DNA of 5,575 bases from Rhodocyclaceae bacterium UBA5602. GTDB lineage: Bacteria; Pseudomonadota; Gammaproteobacteria; Burkholderiales; Rhodocyclaceae. A model generated the notes under the pieces. That model was not told the origin of the DNA, made no database searches, and saw only the letters and a program-made list of their open reading frames with translations. The first letter of the stretch is position 1. Every line of letters starts with the position of its first letter. The stretch lies in the NCBI GenBank assembly GCA_002424865.1, contig DILC01000006.1, forward strand, positions 1 through 5,575, written 5' to 3'. Below, piece by piece: positions 1 to 5,575 of the stretch. The translations under genes and the position numbers were made by a program.

Positions 1-396
1 ATCGAAGCCATCGACCAGGATCAGGTCATATTTTTGCTTGGCCTGGATGATGAAATCCGCGCCATCGGCGTAATGCATCCGGATGCGTTGCGGATCCTCA
101 GGCAGCTTGAAAAACTGCCGCGCGACGGCTTCGACTTGCGGTTCGATTTCCACCACGGTGAGCTTGGCCTCGGGCCGGTAGCGCCAGAGGAACTTGGTGA
201 GCGATGCCGCGCCCAGGCCAATCAGCAGCACGCGGCGCGGCCAATCGTCGGGGCGCAAGAGCAAGGGCAGCATCATCTCCTTGGTGTAGTCAAGCTCCAG
301 CGCATAGGGGCGCGCGATGCGCATGGCGCCCTGCACCCAGTCCGAGCCGAAATGCAGGTAACGCACGCCGGCCGCTTCGCTGGTATTGATGTTCAT
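1..396 (-). CDS. Spermidine-synthase-like Rossmann protein, N-terminal part (cut by window edge)
   Basis: This is the first 132 residues of a protein of the polyamine aminopropyltransferase (SpeE-like) superfamily; the frame stays open to base 1, so the C-terminus is missing. From the ATG at 394-396 it reads MNINTSEAAGVRYLHFGSDW and onward. Visible elements are YTKEMM (38-42 region, where SpeE has YHEMM), a Rossmann first strand and glycine turn VLLIGLGAAS (56-65), an acidic second strand VVEIEP (81-86), DGADF (111-115) and DLILVDGFD (124-132). Genuine SpeE enzymes transfer an aminopropyl group from decarboxylated SAM to putrescine in the cytosol. Here the usual GGGDG is GLGAA, lacking its Asp, and the N-terminal beta domain is short (about 35 residues before YTKEMM, roughly 65 in E. 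coli). A true spermidine synthase is therefore doubtful, and a related methyltransferase-like protein is possible. The start is supported by a weak AGG at 406-408 and an in-frame TGA 18 bp upstream, which is the kup stop. Confidence 0.85.
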   Translation of the reverse strand, partial: MNINTSEAAGVRYLHFGSDWVQGAMRIARPYALELDYTKEMMLPLLLRPDDWPRRVLLIGLGAASLTKFLWRYRPEAKLTVVEIEPQVEAVARQFFKLPEDPQRIRMHYADGADFIIQAKQKYDLILVDGFD

Positions 397-414
397 GCGG
401 GTTTGCCTGCAGGA

Positions 415-2304
415 TCAGAGCTCGATCTGGGTGCCGAGCTCGACCACGCGGTTGGTGGGTATCTTGAAATAGGCGGTCGCTGTGTCCGCATTGCGGAACA
501 TCCACATGAACAGGACTTGCCGCCATAAGGGCATGGTGGGAACGGCATTCGGCACGATGGTTTCGCGGCCGAGGAAGAATGAAGTTTCCATCATATTGAC
601 CGGCGCCATGCCCAGTTCGCCGAGCCTTTCCAGGGCGGCGGGAATGTCGGGCTTGTCTTTAAAGCCGTAATTCAGGATAACGCGGGAGAAGCCCTGGGTG
701 AGGGTTTCCATGCGGATGCGGTCAGTTTCATTGACATGCGGGATGTCCTGCATGTTGACGTTGAGCAAGATCACCCGTTCGTGCAGCACTTTGTTGTGCA
801 GCAGGTTATGAAGCATGGCGCGTGGCACGCTATCGGGTTGCGGGGTCATGAAAATGCCGGTGCCGGCGACACGTTGCGGGCCGCCGTAAGACAGGCTGAT
901 GAGAAAGGCATCCAGCGGCATGGAGTCGTTCTGGAGCTTTTTGTAAAGCAGGGCGCGGCCACGGTGCCAGGTTGAAAACAGGGTAAAGACGCCCAAGCCA
1001 AGCAACAGGGGGAACCAGCCGCCATCGGCGATCTTCAACAAATTGGCGGAGAAGAAGGCGAGGTCGATGGTAATGAACAAGGCAAGAAATACCGCCGCCT
1101 GCAGCCAGTTCCACTGCCACAGCGCACGCACCACGATGAAGGCCAGGATGGTGTCGATCAGCATGGTCAGGGTGACGGCAATGCCATAGGCTGCGGCGAG
1201 GTTGGATGAGCTTTTGAAACCCAGCACCAGCGCCAGCACGGTCGCCAGCAGCAGCCAGTTGATGTTGGGAATGTAGATCTGGCCTTTTTCACGTTCCGAG
1301 GTGAATTTGACCTGGATGCGCGGGCAGTAACCGAGCTGCATGGCCTGGCTGGTGAGCGAGAAGGCGCCCGAGATGACCGCTTGTGACGCGATGATGGTTG
1401 CCGCCGTGGCCAGCGCGACCATGGGGTAGAGCAGTTCCTCGGGGGCCAGCAGGAAAAAGGGGTTCTTGATGGCGGCCGGGTCGTCGAGGATCAAGGCGCC
1501 CTGGCCGAGATAGTTGATATACAGGCAGGGAAACACATAGCCCAGCCAGGCCCATTTGATCGGCCGCCGGCCAAAATGTCCCATGTCGGCATACAGGGCT
1601 TCTCCGCCCGTGATGACCAGCACCACCGCACCCAGCGCAAAAAAACCATGCATCCGGTTTTCGGTGAAAAAATGGATCGCGTACCAGGGGTTGATCGCCG
1701 CCAGAACGCCGGGGTGCTTGAGTATGCCGATCACGCCCAGCGTGCCCAGGACGCCAAACCAGAACATCATCACCGGGCCGAACAGGGCGGCGATGCTGGC
1801 TGTGCCGCGCGGCTGGACAAGAAAAACGCCGGTCAGGATGAGCAGCGTGATCGGCACGACATAGGGTTTGAACATTGGCGTGGCCACTTCCAGGCCTTCG
1901 ACTGCCGAGAGCACCGACATCGCGGGCGTAATCACCGCGTCGCCATAAAACAATGCGGCGCCGAAAATGCCCAGCCCGGTAAGCAGCCACAGCATGCGCG
2001 GGCTGACGCCCTGGGTGCGCAACACCAGCGCGGTGAGCGCCATGATGCCGCCTTCGCCACGGTTGTCGGCACGGGTGATGAAGGCCACGTATTTGAAGGT
2101 GACCGTGAGGGTCATTGCCCAGAAGATCAGCGACAGGATGCCCAGGATGTTGTCCGGCGTCACGGGCATGCCGTGCGGGCCATTGAAAGCCTCTTTCATG
2201 GCGTACAGCGGACTGGTGCCAATGTCGCCAAACACCACGCCCATCGCGGCGATGGCAACCAGGGCTAAACGTGGCTTGACGGTGCTGTTTGCTTCGTTAT
2301 GCAT
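415..2304 (-). CDS. kup: Kup, low-affinity potassium uptake transporter
   Basis: Complete 629-residue member of the KUP/HAK/KT family (E. coli Kup has 622 by my recollection), an inner-membrane K+/H+ symporter. The family signature GDIGTSPLYA is at 26-35. Other conserved blocks are RADNRGEGGIMAL (78-90), FYGDAVITPAMSVLSAVEGL (119-138), GGEALYADMGHFG (233-245), NYLGQGAL (264-271), NPFFLLAP (281-288), ASQAVISGAFSLT (306-318), GQIYIPNINW (341-350) and SSNLAAAYGIAVT (366-378). About twelve hydrophobic segments fill residues 10-445. A soluble C-terminal domain follows, with HNKVLHERVILL (503-514), MMETSFFLGRE (571-581) and the terminal PTNRVVELGTQIEL (616-629), close to E. coli PPNRVIELGTQVEI. The ATG at 2302-2304 is preceded by a strong Shine-Dalgarno and the N-terminal length fits the family. 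The gene lies 204 bp after parE on the same strand and 18 bp before the spermidine-synthase-like gene, which suggests cotranscription with the latter. No key residue appears to be missing. Confidence 0.98.
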   Translation of the reverse strand: MHNEANSTVKPRLALVAIAAMGVVFGDIGTSPLYAMKEAFNGPHGMPVTPDNILGILSLIFWAMTLTVTFKYVAFITRADNRGEGGIMALTALVLRTQGVSPRMLWLLTGLGIFGAALFYGDAVITPAMSVLSAVEGLEVATPMFKPYVVPITLLILTGVFLVQPRGTASIAALFGPVMMFWFGVLGTLGVIGILKHPGVLAAINPWYAIHFFTENRMHGFFALGAVVLVITGGEALYADMGHFGRRPIKWAWLGYVFPCLYINYLGQGALILDDPAAIKNPFFLLAPEELLYPMVALATAATIIASQAVISGAFSLTSQAMQLGYCPRIQVKFTSEREKGQIYIPNINWLLLATVLALVLGFKSSSNLAAAYGIAVTLTMLIDTILAFIVVRALWQWNWLQAAVFLALFITIDLAFFSANLLKIADGGWFPLLLGLGVFTLFSTWHRGRALLYKKLQNDSMPLDAFLISLSYGGPQRVAGTGIFMTPQPDSVPRAMLHNLLHNKVLHERVILLNVNMQDIPHVNETDRIRMETLTQGFSRVILNYGFKDKPDIPAALERLGELGMAPVNMMETSFFLGRETIVPNAVPTMPLWRQVLFMWMFRNADTATAYFKIPTNRVVELGTQIEL

Positions 2305-2307
2305 GAA

Positions 2308-2316
2308 CTCCCCCTT
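2308..2316 (-). promoter_or_regulatory. Strong ribosome binding site of kup
   Basis: Read on the minus strand the site is AAGGGGGAG, followed by TTC and the kup ATG. This is the best Shine-Dalgarno in the window and it fixes the kup start. The last G is only three bases from the ATG, while the AAGG part sits at a more usual distance of about eight bases. Confidence 0.8.
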
Positions 2317-2339
2317 GTGTTGCTCTGCAGCATCCTGGC

Positions 2340-2345
2340 ATTATA
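2340..2345 (-). promoter_or_regulatory. Putative -10 box of a kup promoter
   Basis: The minus strand reads TATAAT, a perfect sigma-70 -10 hexamer, 35 bp before the kup ATG, which would give a leader of about 28 nt. No good TTGACA-like -35 lies 16-18 bp upstream (the best registers read ACAGCG or CACAGC), and there is no TGn directly before the hexamer. If the site is used, it may depend on an activator or on upstream contacts. The surrounding bases (CTCTATATAATG) are unusually A+T-rich for this G+C-rich window. Confidence 0.45.
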
Positions 2346-2364
2346 TAGAGCATGTCTATCCGCG

Positions 2365-2380
2365 CTGTGGTGTTCCACAG
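2365..2380. repeat. Perfect 6-bp inverted repeat upstream of kup
   Basis: On the plus strand the sequence is CTGTGG-TGTT-CCACAG, two perfect 6-bp arms around a 4-base loop. It lies in the parE-kup gap, centred about 40 bp upstream of the inferred kup transcription start, where the -35 element would be. No T-run follows on either strand, so it does not look like an intrinsic terminator. It could be an operator half-site pair, a small RNA hairpin in read-through transcript from parE, or chance. Confidence 0.4.
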
Positions 2381-2508
2381 GGGTGTCCATTTCCTGCCGT
2401 CCTGCCAGCGCCGACTTTTTTTGGATGATTTTGTCATGGATGTGGCGGTGATGTTTTGCGGACAGCGGCCCAACGGCATTGGCGGCGGTTGGTTGAAGGT
2501 TTCCGGGT

Positions 2509-4494
2509 TTAAATGTCCGCTTCCACCAGGTGTCCCTTTTCTTCCATCCACAGGCGGCGCGAGGCGGCTTCGCCTTTGCCCATGAGCAGGTTGAAAATTT
2601 GCCTGGTTTGCGCGGCCAGCCGCTCGGTCACTGGCAACACGCGCCGGGTGGCCGGATCCATCGCCGTTTCGCGCAACTGTTCGGGGTTCATTTCGCCCAG
2701 GCCTTTGAAGCGGCCGACTTCAATTGCGTGTGCGGATACGCCTTCTTGTACGAGCCGGTCTTTCATCGCGGCAAGCTCGCCTTCGTCCAGCGCATACAGG
2801 CGGCGCGCCGGGCGCTTTTTGCCGCTGGCGGGCACGTCGATGCGGTACAGCGGCGGTTGCGCGATATGCACATGGCCTGCGGCGATCAAGGCCGGGAAGT
2901 GGCGGTAAAACAGCGTGAGCAGCAAGGTCTGGATATGCGCGCCGTCCACGTCGGCGTCCGACATGATGATCACTTTGCCATAGCGCAAACCGGATAAATC
3001 GGCACTGGGCTTGTCGTGCGGGTCGATGCCCAGGGCGACGGCGATGTCATGGATTTCGGCATTGGCAAACAGGCGCCCGGCGTCGATTTCCCAGGCGTTC
3101 TGCACCTTGCCGCGCAGGGGCAAAATGGCCTGGGTTTCCTTGTTGCGCGCCATTTTGGCTGAGCCGCCGGCTGAATCACCCTCGACCAAAAACAGCTCGT
3201 TCTCGGTCAATGAGGTGGATTCGCAATCCGAGAGCTTGCCGGGCAAAACGGCCACGCCCGACTGTTTTTTCTTTTCGACCTTCTGCGCATTTTTTTGCCG
3301 CGCCAGCGCCTGATGGATGGCGAGTTCCGCAATCGCGCGGCCCGCTTCCACGTTCTGGTTGAGCCAGATTTCAAACGGGTCGCGCACCATGCTGGCAACG
3401 AGTTTGACGGCTTCGCGCGAGTTGAGCTTTTCTTTTACCTGGCCTTGAAACTGCGGATCAAGCAAACGCGTGGACAGCACATACACCATGCGGCTGCAGA
3501 CATCATCCTGCTGCAATTTGACGCCGCGCGGCAACAGCGCGCGGTGCTCGATGAAGGATTTCATGGCGTCAAACACGCCTGCGCGCAGCCCGGCTTCATG
3601 GGTGCCGCCGGCGACTGTCGGGATGAGGTTAACGTACGATTCGGACGCCACCGCATCGGGAAACCAGCCAATTGCCCAGGCCGCGCCTTCGCCGGGGGCA
3701 AAGTCGGCATTGTCTTTATCGGCATATTTTTCAGCGGCATAGAGCGGCGCGATGTTTTCAGCGCTGCCTGCGAGCTCGACCAGATAACCGGCCAGGCCTT
3801 GCGGATACTTCCAGGTTTTGCTGCGCAGGCTGCCGTCCGTTTGTTCAATCTCTAGCGTGACTGCCACACCGGGCAGCAGCACGGCTTTGGAGCGTAACAA
3901 GCGTTCCAGCTCAACGAGTGAAATGTTGGGATTGTCAAAGTATTTGCCATCCGGCCAGATGCTCACGCGCGTGCCGGTTTGTCGGCCGCAGCTGCCGGTT
4001 TCAACCAGCGGGCTGATGTGCTCGCCGCCACCGGTAAATTCGATTTGCCAGGCTTTGCCTTCGCGGCGCACTTCAACGGCGACGCGTGTGGATAGCGCAT
4101 TGGTGACCGCCACGCCCACCCCATGCAGGCCGCCGGAGAAGGCGTAGGCGGAATTGCCCGAGCGTTTATCGAACTTGCCACCGGCATGCAGGCGCGTGAA
4201 CGCCAAGACCACTACCGGCACTTTTTCTTCCGGGTGCAGGCCAATCGGGATGCCGCGGCCATCGTCGGTGACGCTAATGCTGCCGTCTTTTTTGAGCAGG
4301 ACGTGAATGGTTTTGGCAAACCCGCCCAAGGCTTCGTCCGCTGCGTTGTCAATGACTTCCTGAATGATGTGGGTGGGCGAGTCGGTGCGGGTGTACATGC
4401 CCGGACGCTCCCTCACGGGCTCTAAGCCTTTGAGGACGCGAAAGGAGGATTCGTCATAGGTGCTGGAGGTTTTATCAGAAGCTTTGGTGGCCAT
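2509..4494 (-). CDS. parE: ParE, DNA topoisomerase IV subunit B
   Basis: Complete 661-residue ATPase subunit of topoisomerase IV, which with ParC decatenates daughter chromosomes. The GHKL ATPase domain has E46, N50 and E54 in QEVIDNAADEAL, D77 and R80 in DDGRGIP, and GGLHGVGVAVTNALS (121-135). The transducer holds SYVNLIPT (286-293), GGTHEAGLR (296-304), RGVKL (323-327) and the loop GQVKEKL (351-357), with Q352 and K354 in the QTK positions but Val between them. The TOPRIM domain has E438 in LVEGDSAGGSAK and D513, D515 and D517 in SDADVDGAHI; PLRGKVQNAWE (459-469) and RFKGLGEMNPEQLRET (595-610) follow. PLRGKVQNAWE, the short tail ending GHLVEADI and overall similarity to E. coli ParE (630 aa) favour ParE over GyrB. 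A Lys-rich linker (401-411) precedes TOPRIM. An in-frame TAG 18 bp upstream and no earlier start codon fix the ATG at 4492-4494. parC is not adjacent. GyrB of an unusual type is the only alternative, and it is unlikely. Confidence 0.97.
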   Translation of the reverse strand: MATKASDKTSSTYDESSFRVLKGLEPVRERPGMYTRTDSPTHIIQEVIDNAADEALGGFAKTIHVLLKKDGSISVTDDGRGIPIGLHPEEKVPVVVLAFTRLHAGGKFDKRSGNSAYAFSGGLHGVGVAVTNALSTRVAVEVRREGKAWQIEFTGGGEHISPLVETGSCGRQTGTRVSIWPDGKYFDNPNISLVELERLLRSKAVLLPGVAVTLEIEQTDGSLRSKTWKYPQGLAGYLVELAGSAENIAPLYAAEKYADKDNADFAPGEGAAWAIGWFPDAVASESYVNLIPTVAGGTHEAGLRAGVFDAMKSFIEHRALLPRGVKLQQDDVCSRMVYVLSTRLLDPQFQGQVKEKLNSREAVKLVASMVRDPFEIWLNQNVEAGRAIAELAIHQALARQKNAQKVEKKKQSGVAVLPGKLSDCESTSLTENELFLVEGDSAGGSAKMARNKETQAILPLRGKVQNAWEIDAGRLFANAEIHDIAVALGIDPHDKPSADLSGLRYGKVIIMSDADVDGAHIQTLLLTLFYRHFPALIAAGHVHIAQPPLYRIDVPASGKKRPARRLYALDEGELAAMKDRLVQEGVSAHAIEVGRFKGLGEMNPEQLRETAMDPATRRVLPVTERLAAQTRQIFNLLMGKGEAASRRLWMEEKGHLVEADI

Positions 4495-4532
4495 GGCAGC
4501 GAAGGGTAACTAGGGGTAAGTAAAAAAGAAAC
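4495..4532 (-). promoter_or_regulatory. Pyrimidine-rich parE leader without Shine-Dalgarno
   Basis: The minus strand between the inferred transcription start and the parE ATG is mostly C and T (for example TTTCTTTTTTACTTACCCC) and has no AGGA- or GGAG-like site. Yet this ATG is the only start compatible with the conserved N-terminus. Such leaders can be recruited by ribosomal protein S1, which is inference here. Two near-identical 10-mers lie inside it. Confidence 0.5.
4503..4522. repeat. Tandem 10-bp direct repeat in the parE leader
   Basis: On the plus strand AGGGTAACTA is followed immediately by GGGGTAAGTA, with 8 of 10 positions matching. The GGGTAA cores are spaced exactly one helical turn apart. 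On the minus strand (the mRNA sense of parE) they read as two TTACCC motifs. The function is unknown; with only two copies, chance is possible. Confidence 0.45.
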
Positions 4533-4538
4533 GGTCGG

Positions 4539-4544
4539 ATTGTA
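4539..4544 (-). promoter_or_regulatory. Putative -10 box of the parE promoter
   Basis: The minus strand reads TACAAT (5 of 6 to consensus) 44 bp before the parE ATG. A TTCACA (plus-strand 4565-4570) lies 20 bp further upstream, too far for an ideal -35; with a 17-bp spacer it would pair with GATTAC instead. The -10 assignment is tentative. Confidence 0.35.
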
Positions 4545-4602
4545 ATCGACGCGCAACATGCGGCTGTGAACCCGTCAGGCTTTGGCTTGCCGCGGCTATT
4601 GA

Positions 4603-4608
4603 TATGTT
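4603..4608 (+). promoter_or_regulatory. Possible extended -10 box for the hydrolase gene
   Basis: The plus strand reads TG-A-TATGTT (4600-4608), a plausible extended -10 element. A TTGGCT at 4582-4587 lies 15 bp upstream, a shorter spacer than usual. It would give a leader of about 60 nt before the ATG at 4674. This is the best candidate I see, but it is weak. Confidence 0.22.
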
Positions 4609-4673
4609 TTGTGCGGTGCAAGATGGGGGTCGGCGCATCAAGGCCGGCTTCATTGCGCTGCTAAACTTGACCG

Positions 4674-5573
4674 ATGAAACCCTGTGAGTCTGAATTTTTA
4701 ACCCTGCGCGGGCAGCGCATGCATGTACGCTGCTGGCAAAACAATCCTGCCTTGCCCCCGCTGGTGATGTTGCATGGCTGGGGCGATGTGTCTGCCACCT
4801 GGCAATTTGTGGTGGATGAACTCTCACCGCACTGGCGGGTCATTGCGCCCGATTGGCGCGGGTTTGGCTTGTCTGCATGGAATAACGGCAGCTACTGGTT
4901 TCCGGATTATGTGGCAGATCTGGATGCCTTGCTCAATCACTATTCACCCACCCGTCCTGTGAATTTGGTGGCGCACAGCATGGGCGGCAATGTGGCCTGT
5001 TTGTATGCGGGGCTGCGCCCTGAACGGGTGGCCGGGTTGGTCAATCTGGAAGGTGTCGGCATGATTGACCATCCGCTTGCCGAGGCGGCTGGGCGCTATG
5101 CGCGCTGGCTGAAGCAAACACGTGATGCGCGTGGATTCCGCGTGTATCCCGACCATGCTGCGCTGGCGGCGCGACTGCAAAACGATAATCCGCGTTTGTC
5201 TGCTGCGCAGGCGGCGTTCCTTGCCAGCCATCTGGGCGTGGAGGCGGTTGCCGATGATGGGCGGCGGGAAATCCGTCTGGCGATTGATCCCTGTCACCGC
5301 TGGGTAAATCCCATTCCTTACCGCTTGCAGGATGCGATGGCGATCTGGCGGCAGGCCACGGCGCCGGCGTTGTGGGTGACGGCCGCCGATTCGCATGTGT
5401 TCAAGAAGTTTTTTGCGCTGGATTCTGAAGACTATCGCCAGCGGGTGGCGTGCTTTCGGGATATCCGGGAAGTGACGCTGGCGGATTGCGCGCACAATAT
5501 GCAGCACGATCAGCCGCAGAAAGTGGCACAATTAACGGATGAATTCTTTGCCCGCGATGTGATTTCCCGATGA
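4674..5573 (+). CDS. Alpha/beta-fold hydrolase
   Basis: Complete 299-residue single-domain alpha/beta hydrolase with no signal peptide or membrane segment, so probably cytosolic. The oxyanion-hole motif is LHGWGD (33-38), followed by the second-strand turn IAPDWRGFG (57-65). The nucleophile elbow is VAHSMGGNVA (99-108) with Ser102. The probable acid is Asp239 in ALWVTAADSH (232-241), and the general base is His274 in CAHNMQHDQP (272-281). The cap region is about residues 130-225. The fold includes esterases, epoxide hydrolases, haloalkane dehalogenases and lactonases; the Ser nucleophile argues against the Asp-nucleophile dehalogenases and epoxide hydrolases, but the substrate cannot be read from sequence. 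The ATG is chosen because an in-frame TGA sits six bases upstream (4668-4670) and the N-terminus EFLTLRGQRMHVRCW suits the first beta strands. The site before it (CTTGACCG) is a poor Shine-Dalgarno. The gene diverges from parE, and its TGA overlaps a possible next start. Confidence 0.93.
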   Translation: MKPCESEFLTLRGQRMHVRCWQNNPALPPLVMLHGWGDVSATWQFVVDELSPHWRVIAPDWRGFGLSAWNNGSYWFPDYVADLDALLNHYSPTRPVNLVAHSMGGNVACLYAGLRPERVAGLVNLEGVGMIDHPLAEAAGRYARWLKQTRDARGFRVYPDHAALAARLQNDNPRLSAAQAAFLASHLGVEAVADDGRREIRLAIDPCHRWVNPIPYRLQDAMAIWRQATAPALWVTAADSHVFKKFFALDSEDYRQRVACFRDIREVTLADCAHNMQHDQPQKVAQLTDEFFARDVISR

Positions 5574-5575
5574 AA
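5570..5575 (+). CDS. Possible start of a downstream gene (two codons, cut by window edge)
   Basis: The hydrolase stop is embedded in ATGA at 5570-5573, and the ATG opens a frame beginning Met-Lys. The 4-bp ATGA overlap is the common arrangement for translationally coupled genes. Only six bases are visible, no clear Shine-Dalgarno precedes it, and nothing can be said about the product. Confidence 0.3.

Larger units (their letters stand above)
2305..2508. other. parE-kup intergenic region (204 bp)
   Basis: No convincing gene is present in this gap. It contains the kup Shine-Dalgarno, a TATAAT box, the inverted repeat at 2365-2380 and a tandem pair of 8-mers on the plus strand (TTCCTGCC then GTCCTGCC, 2391-2406). 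I found no G+C stem followed by a U-run for parE termination on the minus strand, so parE transcription may end by Rho or may read into kup. Confidence 0.6.
4495..4673. other. Divergent intergenic region between parE and the hydrolase gene (179 bp)
   Basis: It holds the parE leader and candidate -10 on the minus strand and a weak candidate promoter on the plus strand. There is also an 8-bp palindrome GCCGCGGC at 4589-4596. I see no RNA gene, riboswitch-like fold or further coding frame in it. Confidence 0.6.

Noticed and set aside
34..528. 164-codon plus-strand frame across the left edge
   Set aside because: It runs antisense to both the spermidine-synthase-like gene and the end of kup, which have clear conserved motifs.
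1289..1990. 233-codon minus-strand frame inside kup
   Set aside because: It is a shifted-frame shadow of kup, with Arg/Pro/His-rich composition and no family resemblance. The kup frame itself is intact, so this is no frameshift.
1576..2268. 230-codon plus-strand open frame opposite kup
   Set aside because: It lies fully antisense to the well-conserved kup gene, has low-complexity His/Arg/Gln-rich content typical of a G+C-rich shadow frame, and shows no recognisable domain.
2416..2422. Seven-T run on the plus strand as a terminator tail
   Set aside because: No stable stem directly precedes it and no plus-strand gene lies upstream; for the minus-strand parE it is an A-run and cannot terminate.
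2297..2437. 46-residue minus-strand frame (starts MTKSSKKSRR) ending across the kup start, possibly a coupled leader peptide
   Set aside because: Its stop overlaps the kup start region, which is suggestive, but it has no Shine-Dalgarno, the likely kup -10 box lies inside it, and it resembles no known leader peptide.
2471..2483. CCAA-CGGCA-TTGG small inverted repeat after parE as a terminator
   Set aside because: The arms are only 4 bp, the flanking bases do not pair, and no U-run follows on the minus strand.
3295..3855. 186-codon plus-strand open frame opposite parE
   Set aside because: It is antisense to conserved parE sequence with no ribosome binding site or domain; open antisense frames are expected at this base composition.
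4589..4596. GCCGCGGC palindrome as an operator
   Set aside because: An 8-bp G+C palindrome is easily found by chance in this composition, and it has no supporting flanking symmetry.
4944..5531. 195-codon minus-strand frame opposite the hydrolase
   Set aside because: It is antisense to a hydrolase with a complete catalytic triad and shows no independent evidence of coding.

Overview
The window is about 60% G+C by eye and reads like an ordinary chromosomal segment of a betaproteobacterium. The ParE and Kup proteins resemble the betaproteobacterial versions I know, for example the ParE N-terminus with YDESSFRVLKGLEPVRERPG followed by MYTRTDSP. I cannot assign a genus. Nitrosomonadales-like lineages are a guess. 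I see no insertion sequences, tRNA or rRNA genes, CRISPR repeats, phage genes or integration scars.

Layout from left to right: (1) 1-396, minus strand, the N-terminal 132 codons of a spermidine-synthase-like Rossmann protein cut by the window edge. (2) 415-2304, minus strand, a complete kup potassium transporter (629 aa), whose stop lies 18 bp before the start of the spermidine-synthase-like gene. (3) 2305-2508, a 204-bp gap holding a strong Shine-Dalgarno, a perfect TATAAT box and a 6-bp inverted repeat that fit a kup promoter. (4) 2509-4494, minus strand, a complete parE, topoisomerase IV subunit B (661 aa). (5) 4495-4673, a 179-bp divergent intergenic region with a pyrimidine-rich parE leader that lacks a Shine-Dalgarno. 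(6) 4674-5573, plus strand, a complete alpha/beta hydrolase (299 aa), whose TGA stop overlaps a possible ATG of a further plus-strand gene (ATGA).

Functionally, kup and the spermidine-synthase-like gene look like a short operon. parE is a housekeeping gene that stands apart from parC here. The hydrolase starts a divergent unit that probably continues beyond the window. I found no evidence of a new multi-gene system. The points worth a second look are small: altered motif residues in the SpeE-like protein, a Q-V-K version of the ParE QTK loop, an A-H-S-M-G-G nucleophile elbow, a tandem 10-mer in the parE leader, and an inverted repeat beside the kup -10 box.
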